From Betaproteobacteria bacterium RIFCSPLOWO2_02_FULL_67_26 (GTDB lineage: Bacteria; Pseudomonadota; Gammaproteobacteria; Burkholderiales; SG8-41), in the NCBI GenBank assembly GCA_001771935.1, contig MERD01000040.1, forward strand, positions 43,401-106,454: DNA of 63,054 nucleotides, given 5' to 3'. Shown in pieces: positions 34,057-42,267 of this stretch. The notes beneath the pieces are model-generated. The model had not been told where the DNA came from and did not search any database. It saw nothing but the letters and a program-made list of their open reading frames with translations. Position numbers and translations under genes: made by a program. Numbering within the stretch: position 1 is the first letter of the stretch; each line of letters opens with the position of its first letter.

Positions 34057-35033
34057 CAGTCGATTCTCTCCCGGATCTCGCGCACGATGCGTTCGACCGA
34101 CGGAATGGTGTTGTCCTCCAGCTGGTCCGCCGAGGGCAGCGGCACGTGCGGGGTGGCGATGCGCATGATCGGGCCGTCGAGGTCCCAGAAGCACTCGTCG
34201 GCGACGATCGAGGCGATTTCGGCGCCCCAGCCGCACAGCCGCGGGTTCTCCTCCACCGTGACGAGGCGCCCGGTCTTCGACACCTCGGACAGGATGGTCT
34301 GCGTGTCGAGCGGCACCAGCGAGCGCACGTCGACCACCGTGCAAGAGATGCCGTGCTCCTTCTCCAGGACCTCCGCCGCCTCGAGCGCGCGGTGCACCAT
34401 CAGCGCCAGCGCGACCACGGTGCAGTCCTTGCCCTGGCGCCGGACCTTTGCCCTGCCGAGCTGGTCCACGTGCTCGCCGTCCGGGACCTCTCCCTTCATC
34501 GAGTACAGCGATTTCTGCTCGAACACGATGACCGGGTCCGGGTCGCGCACCGCGGCGGCGATCAGCCCCTTCACGTCGGCCGGCGTGGCCGGCGCCACCA
34601 CCTTCAGCCCCGGCACCGCCATCGCCCAGTTCTCGACCGCCTGCGAATGCTGCGCGCCAAAGCGCGAGCCGGCGCCGTTGGCGGTGCGGATCACCAGCGG
34701 CAGCGCGATCTGGCCGTTGGTCATGTAGCGCGTCTTGGCAATCTCGTTGGCGACCATGTCCCAGCACACGGCGAGGAAGTCGGAAAACATGATCTCGGCG
34801 ATCGGCCGCAGGCCGGTCATCGCGGCGCCCATCGCCGCGCCGATGATCGCCTGCTCCGATATCGGGCAGTCCCGCACCCGCCTCGGGCCGAATTTCTCGA
34901 GCAGGCCGACGGTCGCCTTGAACACGCCGCCGGCGGCGGCCACGTCCTCGCCCAGGAACACCACGCGCTCGTCGCGCGCCATCTCCTGCGCGATGCCGGC
35001 GGCGACCGCGTCGCGATAGGTCAGTTCCGCCAA
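34056..35033 (-). CDS. 2-oxoacid dehydrogenase E1 component, beta subunit
   Basis: A 325-residue transketolase-like E1 beta subunit: TYRDAVAAGIAQEMARDERVV, FLGEDVAAAGGVFKATVGL, RVRDCPISEQAIIGAAMGAA, SRFGAQHSQAVENW (active-site His region) and TVEENPRLCGWGAEIASIV. It resembles acetoin or branched-chain type E1 rather than homodimeric PDH E1. It overlaps the E1-alpha gene by 13 bases and E2 by one, a tightly coupled set. Confidence 0.95.
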   Translation of the reverse strand: MAELTYRDAVAAGIAQEMARDERVVFLGEDVAAAGGVFKATVGLLEKFGPRRVRDCPISEQAIIGAAMGAAMTGLRPIAEIMFSDFLAVCWDMVANEIAKTRYMTNGQIALPLVIRTANGAGSRFGAQHSQAVENWAMAVPGLKVVAPATPADVKGLIAAAVRDPDPVIVFEQKSLYSMKGEVPDGEHVDQLGRAKVRRQGKDCTVVALALMVHRALEAAEVLEKEHGISCTVVDVRSLVPLDTQTILSEVSKTGRLVTVEENPRLCGWGAEIASIVADECFWDLDGPIMRIATPHVPLPSADQLEDNTIPSVERIVREIRERID

Positions 35034-36013
35034 GCCGCGCCTCCGTCCGCCCAGACGTTCTTCTCGATGCCGTCCAGCGACGGCGGGGACGAAGCCCTGG
35101 CCGCCGCGGTCGCCTCGTCCACCTTGCGCAGCGCGTCGCTCTCCAGGTCCTTCAGCGTCGCCTCGGCGACACCGAGCTGCGCCAGCCGCCCCCGGTACCT
35201 ATTGACCGGGTCGCGCTGCAGCCATTGTTCCAGCTCGCCCTCGGGCCGGTATTTCGCCGGGTCGGCGCGCGAATGTCCGCTGTGGCGGTAGGTCATGGCC
35301 TCGATCAGCGCGGGGCCCCCGCCCTTGCGGGCGCGGTTCATGTATTTCACCGCCGTAAGGTAGACCTCGTCCGCGTCGTTGCCGTCCACCACCACCTTTT
35401 CCAGGCCATAGGCGCTCGCGCGGTCCGCCGCCGGATGCTCGACCGCGGTCACGGAGCCGATCGGCGTGTATTCCATGTAGAGGTTGTTCTCGCAGACGAA
35501 GATCACCGGCAGCTTCCACACCACGGCGAAATTGAGCGCCTCGTGGAACGCGCCGATGTTGGCGGTGCCGTCGCCGAAAAAGCACACCGCGACCTGCTCG
35601 GTGCCGCGGTACTGGGCGCTCCAGGCGGCCCCGGCCGCCACGGGAAGATGAGCACCGATGATCGCGTACGAGCCCATCGCGCCCTTGGCGACGTCGGTGA
35701 GGTGCATCGAGCCGCCCTTGCCGCCGAGCAGCCCGCACTCGCGCCCCATCAGCTCGCCCAGCACGCCCGTCATCGAGGCGCCGCGCGCCAGCGTGTGCGC
35801 ATGGCCGCGGTAGGTGCAGAAGGTCCAGTCGTCCGGCCGCATCGCCACGCCGAAGCCCGCGGCGATCGCCTCCTGCCCCAGCGACAGGTGGCTCGTGCCC
35901 TTGACCAGGTTCTGCAGGAACAGATCGTAGGCGCGTTTCTCGCAGTAGCGCAGCTCCAGCTGCAGCCGGTAGAGCTCGAGCCGCGTCTCGCGCCCGATGC
36001 TGTTAGTACTCAT
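35021..36013 (-). CDS. 2-oxoacid dehydrogenase E1 component, alpha subunit
   Basis: A 330-residue TPP-dependent E1 alpha subunit. The TPP motif is CFFGDGTANIGAFHEALNFA ending in VCENN. TYRGHAHTLARGASM, GGKGGSMHL and MTYRHSGHSRADPAKYR (phosphorylation-loop-like region) are typical. It is closest in feel to acetoin dehydrogenase AcoA-type proteins. With the beta subunit and E2 it should convert an unidentified 2-oxoacid or acetoin-like compound to acyl-CoA. It overlaps the upstream M24 gene stop by 11 bases. Confidence 0.95.
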   Translation of the reverse strand: MSTNSIGRETRLELYRLQLELRYCEKRAYDLFLQNLVKGTSHLSLGQEAIAAGFGVAMRPDDWTFCTYRGHAHTLARGASMTGVLGELMGRECGLLGGKGGSMHLTDVAKGAMGSYAIIGAHLPVAAGAAWSAQYRGTEQVAVCFFGDGTANIGAFHEALNFAVVWKLPVIFVCENNLYMEYTPIGSVTAVEHPAADRASAYGLEKVVVDGNDADEVYLTAVKYMNRARKGGGPALIEAMTYRHSGHSRADPAKYRPEGELEQWLQRDPVNRYRGRLAQLGVAEATLKDLESDALRKVDEATAAARASSPPSLDGIEKNVWADGGAAWRN

Positions 36014-37361
36014 TGGCGATGGGCAGCTCCTGCGCCGGGAACAGCGTGATCACCTTCGCGCCCTCCGGCGTCAGCACCACCTCCTCCTCGATCCGGGCGG
36101 CGGAGATACCGTCCTGCGCCGGGCAGAAGGTCTCGACCGCGAACACCATCCCGGCCTTGAGCTCGTACGGGTCCTTGAACGAATTCAACCGCGAGATCAG
36201 CGGCCGCTCGTGCAGCCCCAGGCCGAGCCCATGGCAGAAGTTGAGCCCGAACGCCGCCATCTCGGTCTCGAATCCGATCTCCTGCGCCTTGGGAAACGCC
36301 TGCACGACGCGGTCCGTGGAGACCCCCGGCTTCAGCGAGTCGATGGCGCTGTCCATCCATTCGCGCGCCTTGCGGTAGGCGTCGTGCTGCGCATCGGTCG
36401 CCGAGCCCACCGTGAACGTCCGGTAGTAGCAGGTCTTGTAGCCCATGTAGGTCTGGATGATGTCGAAATACGCCTGGTCGCCCGGGCGGATCATGCGGTC
36501 CGTGAAATTGTGCGGGTGCGGGCTGCAGCGCTCGCCGGCGATCGCGTTGATCGCCTCGACGCAGTCGGAACCCATCTCGTAGAGACGCTTGGTCGCCATC
36601 GCGACGATCTCGTTCTCCCGGATGCCGGGCTTGAGCGCCTCGAAGATGTCCTGGTAGACGCCATCGCCCATCGCCGCCGCGATGTTGAGCAGCGTGATCT
36701 CGTCGTGGCTCTTGATCTCGCGCGCATCGAGCATCGTCTGCTGGCAGTCCCGCACCTCGATCCCGAGCTTCTGCAGCGCGAACAGGAACAGCGGCTCGAC
36801 GATGTCGACGCCGAGCGGCATGTCGGCCACGCCCTCCTCGACGAGAATCGCCTTGATCTCCTTTGCGGCCGCCTCGAACAGGCCGACCCGCGGATGGATT
36901 GCGCCGCGCATGCCGGGATTGCCGGCGCGCCAGTGATTCGTCGGCAGCCACGGGCAGTAGAGCCGGTGGTGCCGCGCGGCCGAGCCGAAGTCCCAGACGT
37001 ACGGTTCGCCGTTGCCGGTCAACAGGCCGTAGCGGATCAGCTTGTCGCGCGCCCATTCCCCGATGACCGTCGAAGAGATGTAACGGATGTTGTACTGGTC
37101 GAACACGAGCAGCGCGCCCAGGCCCGAGCCGGCGAGGGCCTTCCGCGTGCGCGCGAGGCGGTACTCGTGCAGCCGGCGGAAATCCACCCGCTCCTCGAAA
37201 TCCACCTGCATGCGCCCCGGCGCCTGCAGCGGCCGGTCCCAGCGGTGGCCGGGGTTGGCGGGATCGTACAGGCCGTCCGGCGCTTCCTTCGGCCGGCGCT
37301 TCGGGTCTATGCCCGACGCCTTCACGATCTTCGGTTCAACCTGCTTTCTCTTGCTAGCCAT
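36003..37361 (-). CDS. M24-family (Xaa-Pro peptidase / creatinase-like) protein
   Basis: A 452-residue M24-fold protein with a basic N-terminus (ASKRKQVEPKIVK). Most metal ligands are present: Asp in AYFDIIQTYMG, His in CHGLGLGLHERP, Glu in VFAVETFC and Glu in ARIEEEVVLT. The second Asp is Cys (GYKTCYYRTF). DMSP lyase DddP also belongs to this fold, and the general layout is not unlike it, but nothing seen proves that activity. The ATG at 37361 is preferred to a TTG two codons upstream. Member of the catabolic run. Confidence 0.88.
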   Translation of the reverse strand: MASKRKQVEPKIVKASGIDPKRRPKEAPDGLYDPANPGHRWDRPLQAPGRMQVDFEERVDFRRLHEYRLARTRKALAGSGLGALLVFDQYNIRYISSTVIGEWARDKLIRYGLLTGNGEPYVWDFGSAARHHRLYCPWLPTNHWRAGNPGMRGAIHPRVGLFEAAAKEIKAILVEEGVADMPLGVDIVEPLFLFALQKLGIEVRDCQQTMLDAREIKSHDEITLLNIAAAMGDGVYQDIFEALKPGIRENEIVAMATKRLYEMGSDCVEAINAIAGERCSPHPHNFTDRMIRPGDQAYFDIIQTYMGYKTCYYRTFTVGSATDAQHDAYRKAREWMDSAIDSLKPGVSTDRVVQAFPKAQEIGFETEMAAFGLNFCHGLGLGLHERPLISRLNSFKDPYELKAGMVFAVETFCPAQDGISAARIEEEVVLTPEGAKVITLFPAQELPIANEY

Positions 37362-37455
37362 AAGCAATCATTCCGATCAGTGATTCGTTGCTCGTTGCTC
37401 GTCGCCCGATTTCCCCTGATAGGGAATCGAGGTGAGCGGCACGCCGCACCCATGA

Positions 37456-38424
37456 TCACATCGGCTTGAGGCCGACCTCCTTGATCAGCTTCTGGAAACC
37501 GGTGTATTCGGCTTGCATCCGCTTCGTGAACTTCTCCGGCGTCGAATCGACGGCCGGCTCGGCCCCCTGCAGGGCGAAGCGCTTCACCAGCTTCGGGTCG
37601 CGCAGGAGCCGCGCGACGTCCCGGCTCACCTGCGCCAGGATTTTGCGCGGCGCTCCGGCCGGAGCGACGATCCCGAACCAGCCGTCGGACCGGGCGCCGG
37701 GGAAGCCCGCTTCCGCCATCGTGGGCACGTCGGGCAAGGCGATGCTGCGCTTGGCCGTGGTCACGGCGAGCGCGCGCAGCCTTCCATCCTTGATCATGGG
37801 CAGCGTCGACGGCACCGTGAATATGAAGTAGTGCACGTTGCCGGCCACGGTTTCGGCGAACACGTCCCCCAGCACCTTGAACGGCACGTGCACCGCGTCG
37901 ATCCCCGTGGCGTGGTTGAAGATCGCCGCGCCGATGTGAGCGATGGTGCCCACCCCGACTGAAGCATAGTTCATCTGCCCCGGTTTCGACTTCGCCAGCG
38001 CGACGAGTTCCCGCACGCTCTTCGCCGGCACGCGCGGCGAGACCATCAGGACGTTCGCGATCATCGCGACTTCGGTGACCGCCGAGACGTCCTTGAGCGG
38101 GTGGTAGGGCGGGTCCTTGCGCAGCATCGGCCCCACCACGTGGGGCGGCGCGATCATCGCGAACGTGTAGCCGTCGGCGGTCGCCTTGGTCAGCAGGCTG
38201 CTGCCGATCAGGCCGCCCGCGCCGGGACGGTTGTCCACCACCATCTGTTGCTTGTAGGCGCCCGCCAGCTGCTCGCCGATTACGCGCGCGAGAAAGTCAC
38301 TCGCCGTGCCTGGCGGCAGGGGCACGATCATGCGGATCGGCTTGGTCGGGTACTGCTCCGCCGCCCCCGCCGCGCCTACCGCCAACATCGCCGTCAATAC
38401 CGCAGAACCGAGCTTGAGTAACAT
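37456..38424 (-). CDS. Bug/TctC-family periplasmic substrate-binding protein
   Basis: A 322-residue exported receptor with signal peptide ending GAAGAAEQ, then YPTKPIRMIVPLPPGTASDF, VVDNRPGAGGLIG and GYTFAMI. It sits between the alpha/beta hydrolase and the M24 gene on one strand, so it probably binds the substrate, or a related acid, of the pathway encoded downstream. No permease lies nearby. Confidence 0.93.
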   Translation of the reverse strand: MLLKLGSAVLTAMLAVGAAGAAEQYPTKPIRMIVPLPPGTASDFLARVIGEQLAGAYKQQMVVDNRPGAGGLIGSSLLTKATADGYTFAMIAPPHVVGPMLRKDPPYHPLKDVSAVTEVAMIANVLMVSPRVPAKSVRELVALAKSKPGQMNYASVGVGTIAHIGAAIFNHATGIDAVHVPFKVLGDVFAETVAGNVHYFIFTVPSTLPMIKDGRLRALAVTTAKRSIALPDVPTMAEAGFPGARSDGWFGIVAPAGAPRKILAQVSRDVARLLRDPKLVKRFALQGAEPAVDSTPEKFTKRMQAEYTGFQKLIKEVGLKPM

Positions 38425-38448
38425 GGCCTCCTCCCTTTGATTGTGCTT

Positions 38449-39543
38449 CTAGACTGCCGCTATCCCGAGCTGGCGCGCCATCCAGTCCGCCGACTGGGAA
38501 CGATAGCGGTAAACCCGGTTGTTCGCGACGTGATTCCCGTCCTCGATGAAGAACCGCACCACGGGGCCGGAAGCGGACGCGGCTAGGCGCTCGCTTTCCT
38601 GCCACGGCACGATGCCGTCCTGTTTGCCCGCGACGACGAACAACGGGCAGGTGATGTTACCCGCAACGTCCTTGAGGGTGAGTGTCGCCGCGTGCCTGCG
38701 GGCCTCGTCATCGGTGCGGCTCCTGGAGCGCACCCGGAACGTGTGGCGCGTGAGCTCGGGCAACCGGTCGAAGCATTCCACCCACTCGAACGGCCCCGAC
38801 AGCGCGATGCACGCCTTGATCCGTTTCTCGAACGCCGCCGCGCGCGGGGCATAGTAGCCCCCGAGCGAGACGCCCCATACGCCCGCACGCGATGCGTCCA
38901 CGTCGCTGCGGGTCTCCAGAAAATCGAGCACCGCCTTGACCACCGCCTCGTAGTCGCCGCGGATCGCGAAATCGTACTCGCCCTCGCCCTGCCCCGGGCC
39001 ATCGAAGGCGAGGGTCGCCATGCCGCGAGCGAGGAAGGCGCTCTCGTTGGCGTCCATCTCTTCCTTGGCCGAGTCGAGGCCCATGCACATCACCACGACC
39101 GGCGGCCGCGCCACCGAAGGGCGCATTCCCTCCTGGACGCCCGCCGGCCTGCGAAGGTTGCCCGCCAGGTGCTTGCCTTCGTAAGGGACCAGCAAGCGCT
39201 CGCCGGGCGGCCGCAGGTGGGGCAGCGCCAGGTTGCGGCATTCGACCGCCTTCCCGTGCGCCCGCTTCATCTGCTCGACGTCCACGACGAACACGAACTT
39301 GGAGAAGTGAAAGCATAACGCCGCCCGCGTCAGATGCTCGCCGGCGGACAGCCGGAAGCCATCGGCCAACGCCGTGCGGCCGAGCTCCTCGTGAACGGCG
39401 GCCCGCGCGCTCCAGGCGCGGCACCAGTCCTCCCAGCGCTCGACCCCCGCCGTCACTTCCTCGAAATCGGTCAATGGAACGCCGTTCGACACGAAACGCG
39501 GCGCCCAATGCGCGATCGCGGACTGAACCCTGGCATCCGGCAT
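38449..39543 (-). CDS. Alpha/beta hydrolase (FrsA / pseudooxynicotine-hydrolase-like)
   Basis: A 364-residue hydrolase with a long helical N-terminal extension (residues 1-110) before the catalytic domain. Catalytic residues: Ser in GVSLGGYYAPR, Asp in AGKQDGIVPW, His in EDGNHVANN. FDGPGQGEGEYDF is typical of the FrsA-like group, which includes C-C bond hydrolases such as dihydropseudooxynicotine hydrolase. As first gene of the minus-strand run it may perform the initial hydrolytic step. Substrate unknown. Confidence 0.9.
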   Translation of the reverse strand: MPDARVQSAIAHWAPRFVSNGVPLTDFEEVTAGVERWEDWCRAWSARAAVHEELGRTALADGFRLSAGEHLTRAALCFHFSKFVFVVDVEQMKRAHGKAVECRNLALPHLRPPGERLLVPYEGKHLAGNLRRPAGVQEGMRPSVARPPVVVMCMGLDSAKEEMDANESAFLARGMATLAFDGPGQGEGEYDFAIRGDYEAVVKAVLDFLETRSDVDASRAGVWGVSLGGYYAPRAAAFEKRIKACIALSGPFEWVECFDRLPELTRHTFRVRSRSRTDDEARRHAATLTLKDVAGNITCPLFVVAGKQDGIVPWQESERLAASASGPVVRFFIEDGNHVANNRVYRYRSQSADWMARQLGIAAV

Positions 39544-39812
39544 GGCGGAATGTTATCAACAATCCGTCTGTTATGCGCGAAAACGGGTGGGGCCGACCTT
39601 CACCACGGTCGCGGTGGAGATGCTGCTGCGGGGGATCGAGGCCTTCGTCCGCCAGGTCTGAGAACCGTGATCAGTGACAGTGACCGGCCTTCGTCCCTGT
39701 TCAAAATCGGAAGCAGAATAGTATGTTCAGCACCAGCAATTCATGACCCGACAGCCGGTCCCGAGTCTCGTCGAACGCCGCGGCACGAACAAACCATTCA
39801 CCCTGAGAAAGC

Positions 39813-40127
39813 TTATCCGTCCATGCCGAAGCTGACGATCTGGCAGGTGAATGCTGCCTGATCGTAGAAATAGTAAACAAATATGGCTCTCTGAGTTAAC
39901 TTGGCCACTGTCACCAGCGCCCAGAATCGATTCTTATCCGCAACGGTCGCCGTGCTAGGGAAACTGAGTTGGCCGGAAGGACAAGGAGAAGACGTGAAAT
40001 AAACCGCAACACCATCGCCAGGGTAGTTTTCCAGCCTCCAAGCCGTTGGCACCACGTTCATGCTAGCAACTTCCGCGTGTGCTTGGGGTAGAAAGCTAAT
40101 CAACAGCACGAACAAGACCTTCTTCAT
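39813..40127 (-). CDS. Small secreted protein of the RHS-island family (copy 1)
   Basis: A 104-residue protein with signal peptide KKVLFVLLISFLPQAHAEV. The mature part reads VYFTSSPCPSGQLSFPSTAT, then KNRFWALVTVAKLTQRAIFV and a final CQIV. It follows the pattern shared by seven genes here: an early Cys, a helix with A/L and a T/N-Q/K turn, then a strand and a late Cys. GGCGGG precedes the ATG. Function unknown. Confidence 0.65.
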   Translation of the reverse strand: MKKVLFVLLISFLPQAHAEVASMNVVPTAWRLENYPGDGVAVYFTSSPCPSGQLSFPSTATVADKNRFWALVTVAKLTQRAIFVYYFYDQAAFTCQIVSFGMDG

Positions 40128-40177
40128 CCCGCCTCCCTGAGCTACGTGGTTCAAGGAAAGACCGCGAAATTATTCAT

Positions 40178-40522
40178 CTATGGCACGCCAACGGTTACGG
40201 CGTAGACCCGGCAAAAGGCACTGCCGCTGCCCGGCCAGAGCGAATCGTCATATGCGTGCACCCCGATCACCTTTTCGGCAAGGGACGCTCCGATCACTAT
40301 CGCCAAATTCTGCTTGAATCCAGGGTCGGAGGAGCGCAACCAGAATCCTGCACCGCAACCCGGTGCGGAATTCGATAGCCGAAAAACGACATCGCCATTT
40401 CCGTATTCAGAATAGCTTTGGGGCCCCCACACGATTTGGCCGCTAACCGTGACTATGGCGGCCTTGGCGGCAGTTACTATCATAAAAGCAGCTATGGCGA
40501 ATCCAATTACGAACGTTTTCAT
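40178..40522 (-). CDS. Small secreted protein of the RHS-island family (copy 2)
   Basis: A 114-residue protein with signal peptide ending VTAAKAAI. The mature part has GDVVFRLSNSAPGCGAGFWL, SDPGFKQNLAIVIGASLAEK and SLWPGSGSAFCRVYAVTV. The DPGF, LWPG and CR-Y features recur in small secreted proteins of other gammaproteobacteria, from memory. GGGAGG lies nine bases before the ATG at 40522, which decides the start over the longer frame to 40618. Confidence 0.7.
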   Translation of the reverse strand: MKTFVIGFAIAAFMIVTAAKAAIVTVSGQIVWGPQSYSEYGNGDVVFRLSNSAPGCGAGFWLRSSDPGFKQNLAIVIGASLAEKVIGVHAYDDSLWPGSGSAFCRVYAVTVGVP

Positions 40523-40586
40523 GTGGGTTCCCTCCCGAATGGAAAGGTGGTCCGCCCGATTGGCGCGTGGTCTGACGAAACCACTC

Positions 40587-40910
40587 TCAGGGCAACAGCA
40601 CCACACCGTCAATTTCATTCTGAGAACCTACGCATCCCAACGTATAGATATTCACGCTTCTATTTGTTGAATAGGCAAGAATCAACGTACTCAAAATGCC
40701 TTTATAACCGGACCGTGTAGATGGAATAACTAACGAATGAATGCTCGGGTTTGCGCAATTGTCGGGATTTCCATTTCCCGTGGCCAGCTTGACATGGGCT
40801 CCAACGTCATTGACGACCAGTTCACTGATGGTGGCGGGTCCGGTATTAGCGGCGAATACGTTACCCGTCAAAACGAAACAGGCGGCAATCGCAGTCGTTA
40901 GCTTTTTCAT
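40587..40910 (-). CDS. Small secreted protein of the RHS-island family (copy 3)
   Basis: A 107-residue protein with signal peptide ending TGNVFAAN. Mature features: ATISELVVNDVGAHVKLA, NPDNCANPSIHSLVIPS, YKGILSTLILAYSTNRSV and YTLGCVGSQNEIDGVVLLP. It aligns by eye with copy 4 in the helix (ILAYSTNRSVNIY versus LTAFSTNKSLVIY) and in the end (DGVVLLP versus DWFYIP). Function unknown. Confidence 0.7.
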   Translation of the reverse strand: MKKLTTAIAACFVLTGNVFAANTGPATISELVVNDVGAHVKLATGNGNPDNCANPSIHSLVIPSTRSGYKGILSTLILAYSTNRSVNIYTLGCVGSQNEIDGVVLLP

Positions 40911-40978
40911 CTAATTTCCTCTTCCAGTCTCCACGCCAGTTCTTTGTGTGCTTGATTGGCAGCCGGGTTGTACATAGC

Positions 40979-41365
40979 TCATGGAATATAAAACCAATCA
41001 ACGCTTTCGGTGTCGCCGAGGTGGGAGCATTCTCCCGTTCCGTATATCACTAGCGACTTATTTGTCGAAAACGCAGTTAGCACTGCCGCAGCCTGGAGCC
41101 TCCCCGCAGCCGTGGCCCCATTGAATGCGAATCGACCGGTATTCGTCGCACATGGCGGCGCGTTGTTGTGCGTGGACGACGTATAGAAAACGACCCTGCC
41201 ATCAGGAAGGACGTGGAAGTTCGAAATGTTCCCGCCTCCCGTGCCCGCGCTCACGGCGGTTGGCGCGAGCCAAAGGATCGCCGCAACTGCCGCCATCAAG
41301 CGCCGCACGACGGTCATCCTTTGACGCAGCGATCCCAAACAAACAAAGTTCACGAGACAGCTCAT
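40979..41365 (-). CDS. Small secreted protein of the RHS-island family (copy 4)
   Basis: A 128-residue protein from the ATG at 41365 (GGAG eight bases upstream); a shorter start at 41317 gives a more ordinary signal peptide. The leader ends LAPTAVSAG; mature part ISNFHVLPDGRVVFYTSS, PPCATNTGRFAFNGATAAGR, LTAFSTNKSLVIYGTGECS and ESVDWFYIP. This is the clearest member for defining the family pattern. Function unknown. Confidence 0.68.
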   Translation of the reverse strand: MSCLVNFVCLGSLRQRMTVVRRLMAAVAAILWLAPTAVSAGTGGGNISNFHVLPDGRVVFYTSSTHNNAPPCATNTGRFAFNGATAAGRLQAAAVLTAFSTNKSLVIYGTGECSHLGDTESVDWFYIP

Positions 41366-41427
41366 CGGCGTGCTCCTCCGCTCAAGTAAAGGGGTCGAAT
41401 TAGTCGAACCTTGCGCCTTTAATTCCC

Positions 41428-41751
41428 TCATGGGATATAGCAGTTTTCCATTTGGCAAACGCCTGAACTCGTGTGGTACACATAACAAGCGAATCCTTTA
41501 TTCAATGCATATGCAGTGAGCGCCAGACTGTAGTAAATCTTGTGCGCTGAATCGGTGGCCGGGCTGAATAAGGTTCCGTAGAAACCATTGTGATTGGTAC
41601 ACGAGTATCCCGTCGGGTTCGTCCCCCGGACATATACTTGGTCATTGAAAACCGTAACTTGCGTCACTTGTTCCAAGTAGTGCCAGCCCGCAATGCAGGG
41701 GGTTGATACCAACAACAATGCGGATACCACTGCGAGAATGTAGATCCTCAT
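41428..41751 (-). CDS. Small secreted protein of the RHS-island family (copy 5)
   Basis: A 107-residue protein with signal peptide ending VSTPCIAG. Mature features: QVTVFNDQVYVRGTNPTG, YSCTNHNGFYGTLFSPATD, YYSLALTAYALNKGFACYVY and CQMENCYIP, matching the helix and terminal strand of the other copies. It is the member nearest to the immunity gene of tip E, 65 bases downstream of it. Confidence 0.7.
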   Translation of the reverse strand: MRIYILAVVSALLLVSTPCIAGWHYLEQVTQVTVFNDQVYVRGTNPTGYSCTNHNGFYGTLFSPATDSAHKIYYSLALTAYALNKGFACYVYHTSSGVCQMENCYIP

Positions 41752-41816
41752 TGCAGCCTCCCTATCAAGTTATTGGTGATTCCTACTGAATGTTCGACGC
41801 CGTTGTCGCAGTAAAT

Positions 41817-42245
41817 TTACACTGACCCTACTAACCTTTTCTTCGATCGATAAATGGACATCGTTTTAGCATCCCCATCAACCAGCCTTTCAAAAAATAA
41901 GTCATCCATTGCCCACTCCGGAAAGCTCATCCATTTAAAAATCATAGTTCCTTTAACCTTCTTGATTCCCACACACCATCCCTGAGGAACCGACCGCTCC
42001 TGCAACTCAAACATTTCTGCGGGGTAAGGATATGGATAATCACTGTCCTTAGATGTGTGCAAATACCACCACAAGCCGTCGTCTCGTTTCTCAAGTGCTT
42101 GGACCAAATATTCTTTGCCAACCGAAAGATCTCGAATGGGCCCCTCAATATGAATGGATTGCCCAAGACGCGCTCGCACTTCAACGTCACCGATCTCAGC
42201 TAAATCATTGCATATACACTTCACACGCATATCTTTTCGATCCAC
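41817..42245 (-). CDS. Candidate immunity protein for RHS tip E
   Basis: A 142-residue cytoplasmic protein without leader. RVKCICNDLAEIGDVEVRAR, LSVGKEYLVQALEKRDDGLW and YPYPYPAEMFELQERSVP give the layout of a small beta-rich immunity protein, followed by a helical end with FFERLVDGDAKTM. The start is the GTG at 42245 with AGAGGAAG upstream; ATG 42230 is the alternative. It follows the tip E stop by about 20 bases. The immunity role is inferred from position and absence of export signal. Confidence 0.68.
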   Translation of the reverse strand: MDRKDMRVKCICNDLAEIGDVEVRARLGQSIHIEGPIRDLSVGKEYLVQALEKRDDGLWWYLHTSKDSDYPYPYPAEMFELQERSVPQGWCVGIKKVKGTMIFKWMSFPEWAMDDLFFERLVDGDAKTMSIYRSKKRLVGSV

Positions 42246-42267
42246 AAGGGTTATCTTCCTCTGCTGC

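Noticed and set aside
31012..34728. A very long plus-strand open frame (over 1200 codons) opposite the dehydrogenase E1/E2 genes, and a similar one at 59491-61713
   Set aside because: They lie entirely antisense to strongly supported enzyme genes and have the Arg/His/Ala/Val-rich composition expected of GC-rich shadow frames, with no domain motifs.
36003..37361. Calling the second M24 gene a DMSP lyase (DddP)
   Set aside because: Only the fold and overall layout agree; the DddP-specific residues could not be verified by eye.
39587..39661. A 24-codon plus-strand piece (TFTTVAVEMLLRGIEAFVRQ) that looks like the end of a lost gene at the left edge of the RHS island
   Set aside because: It reads like a real protein C-terminus but is too short, has no start, and could not be assigned to a family.
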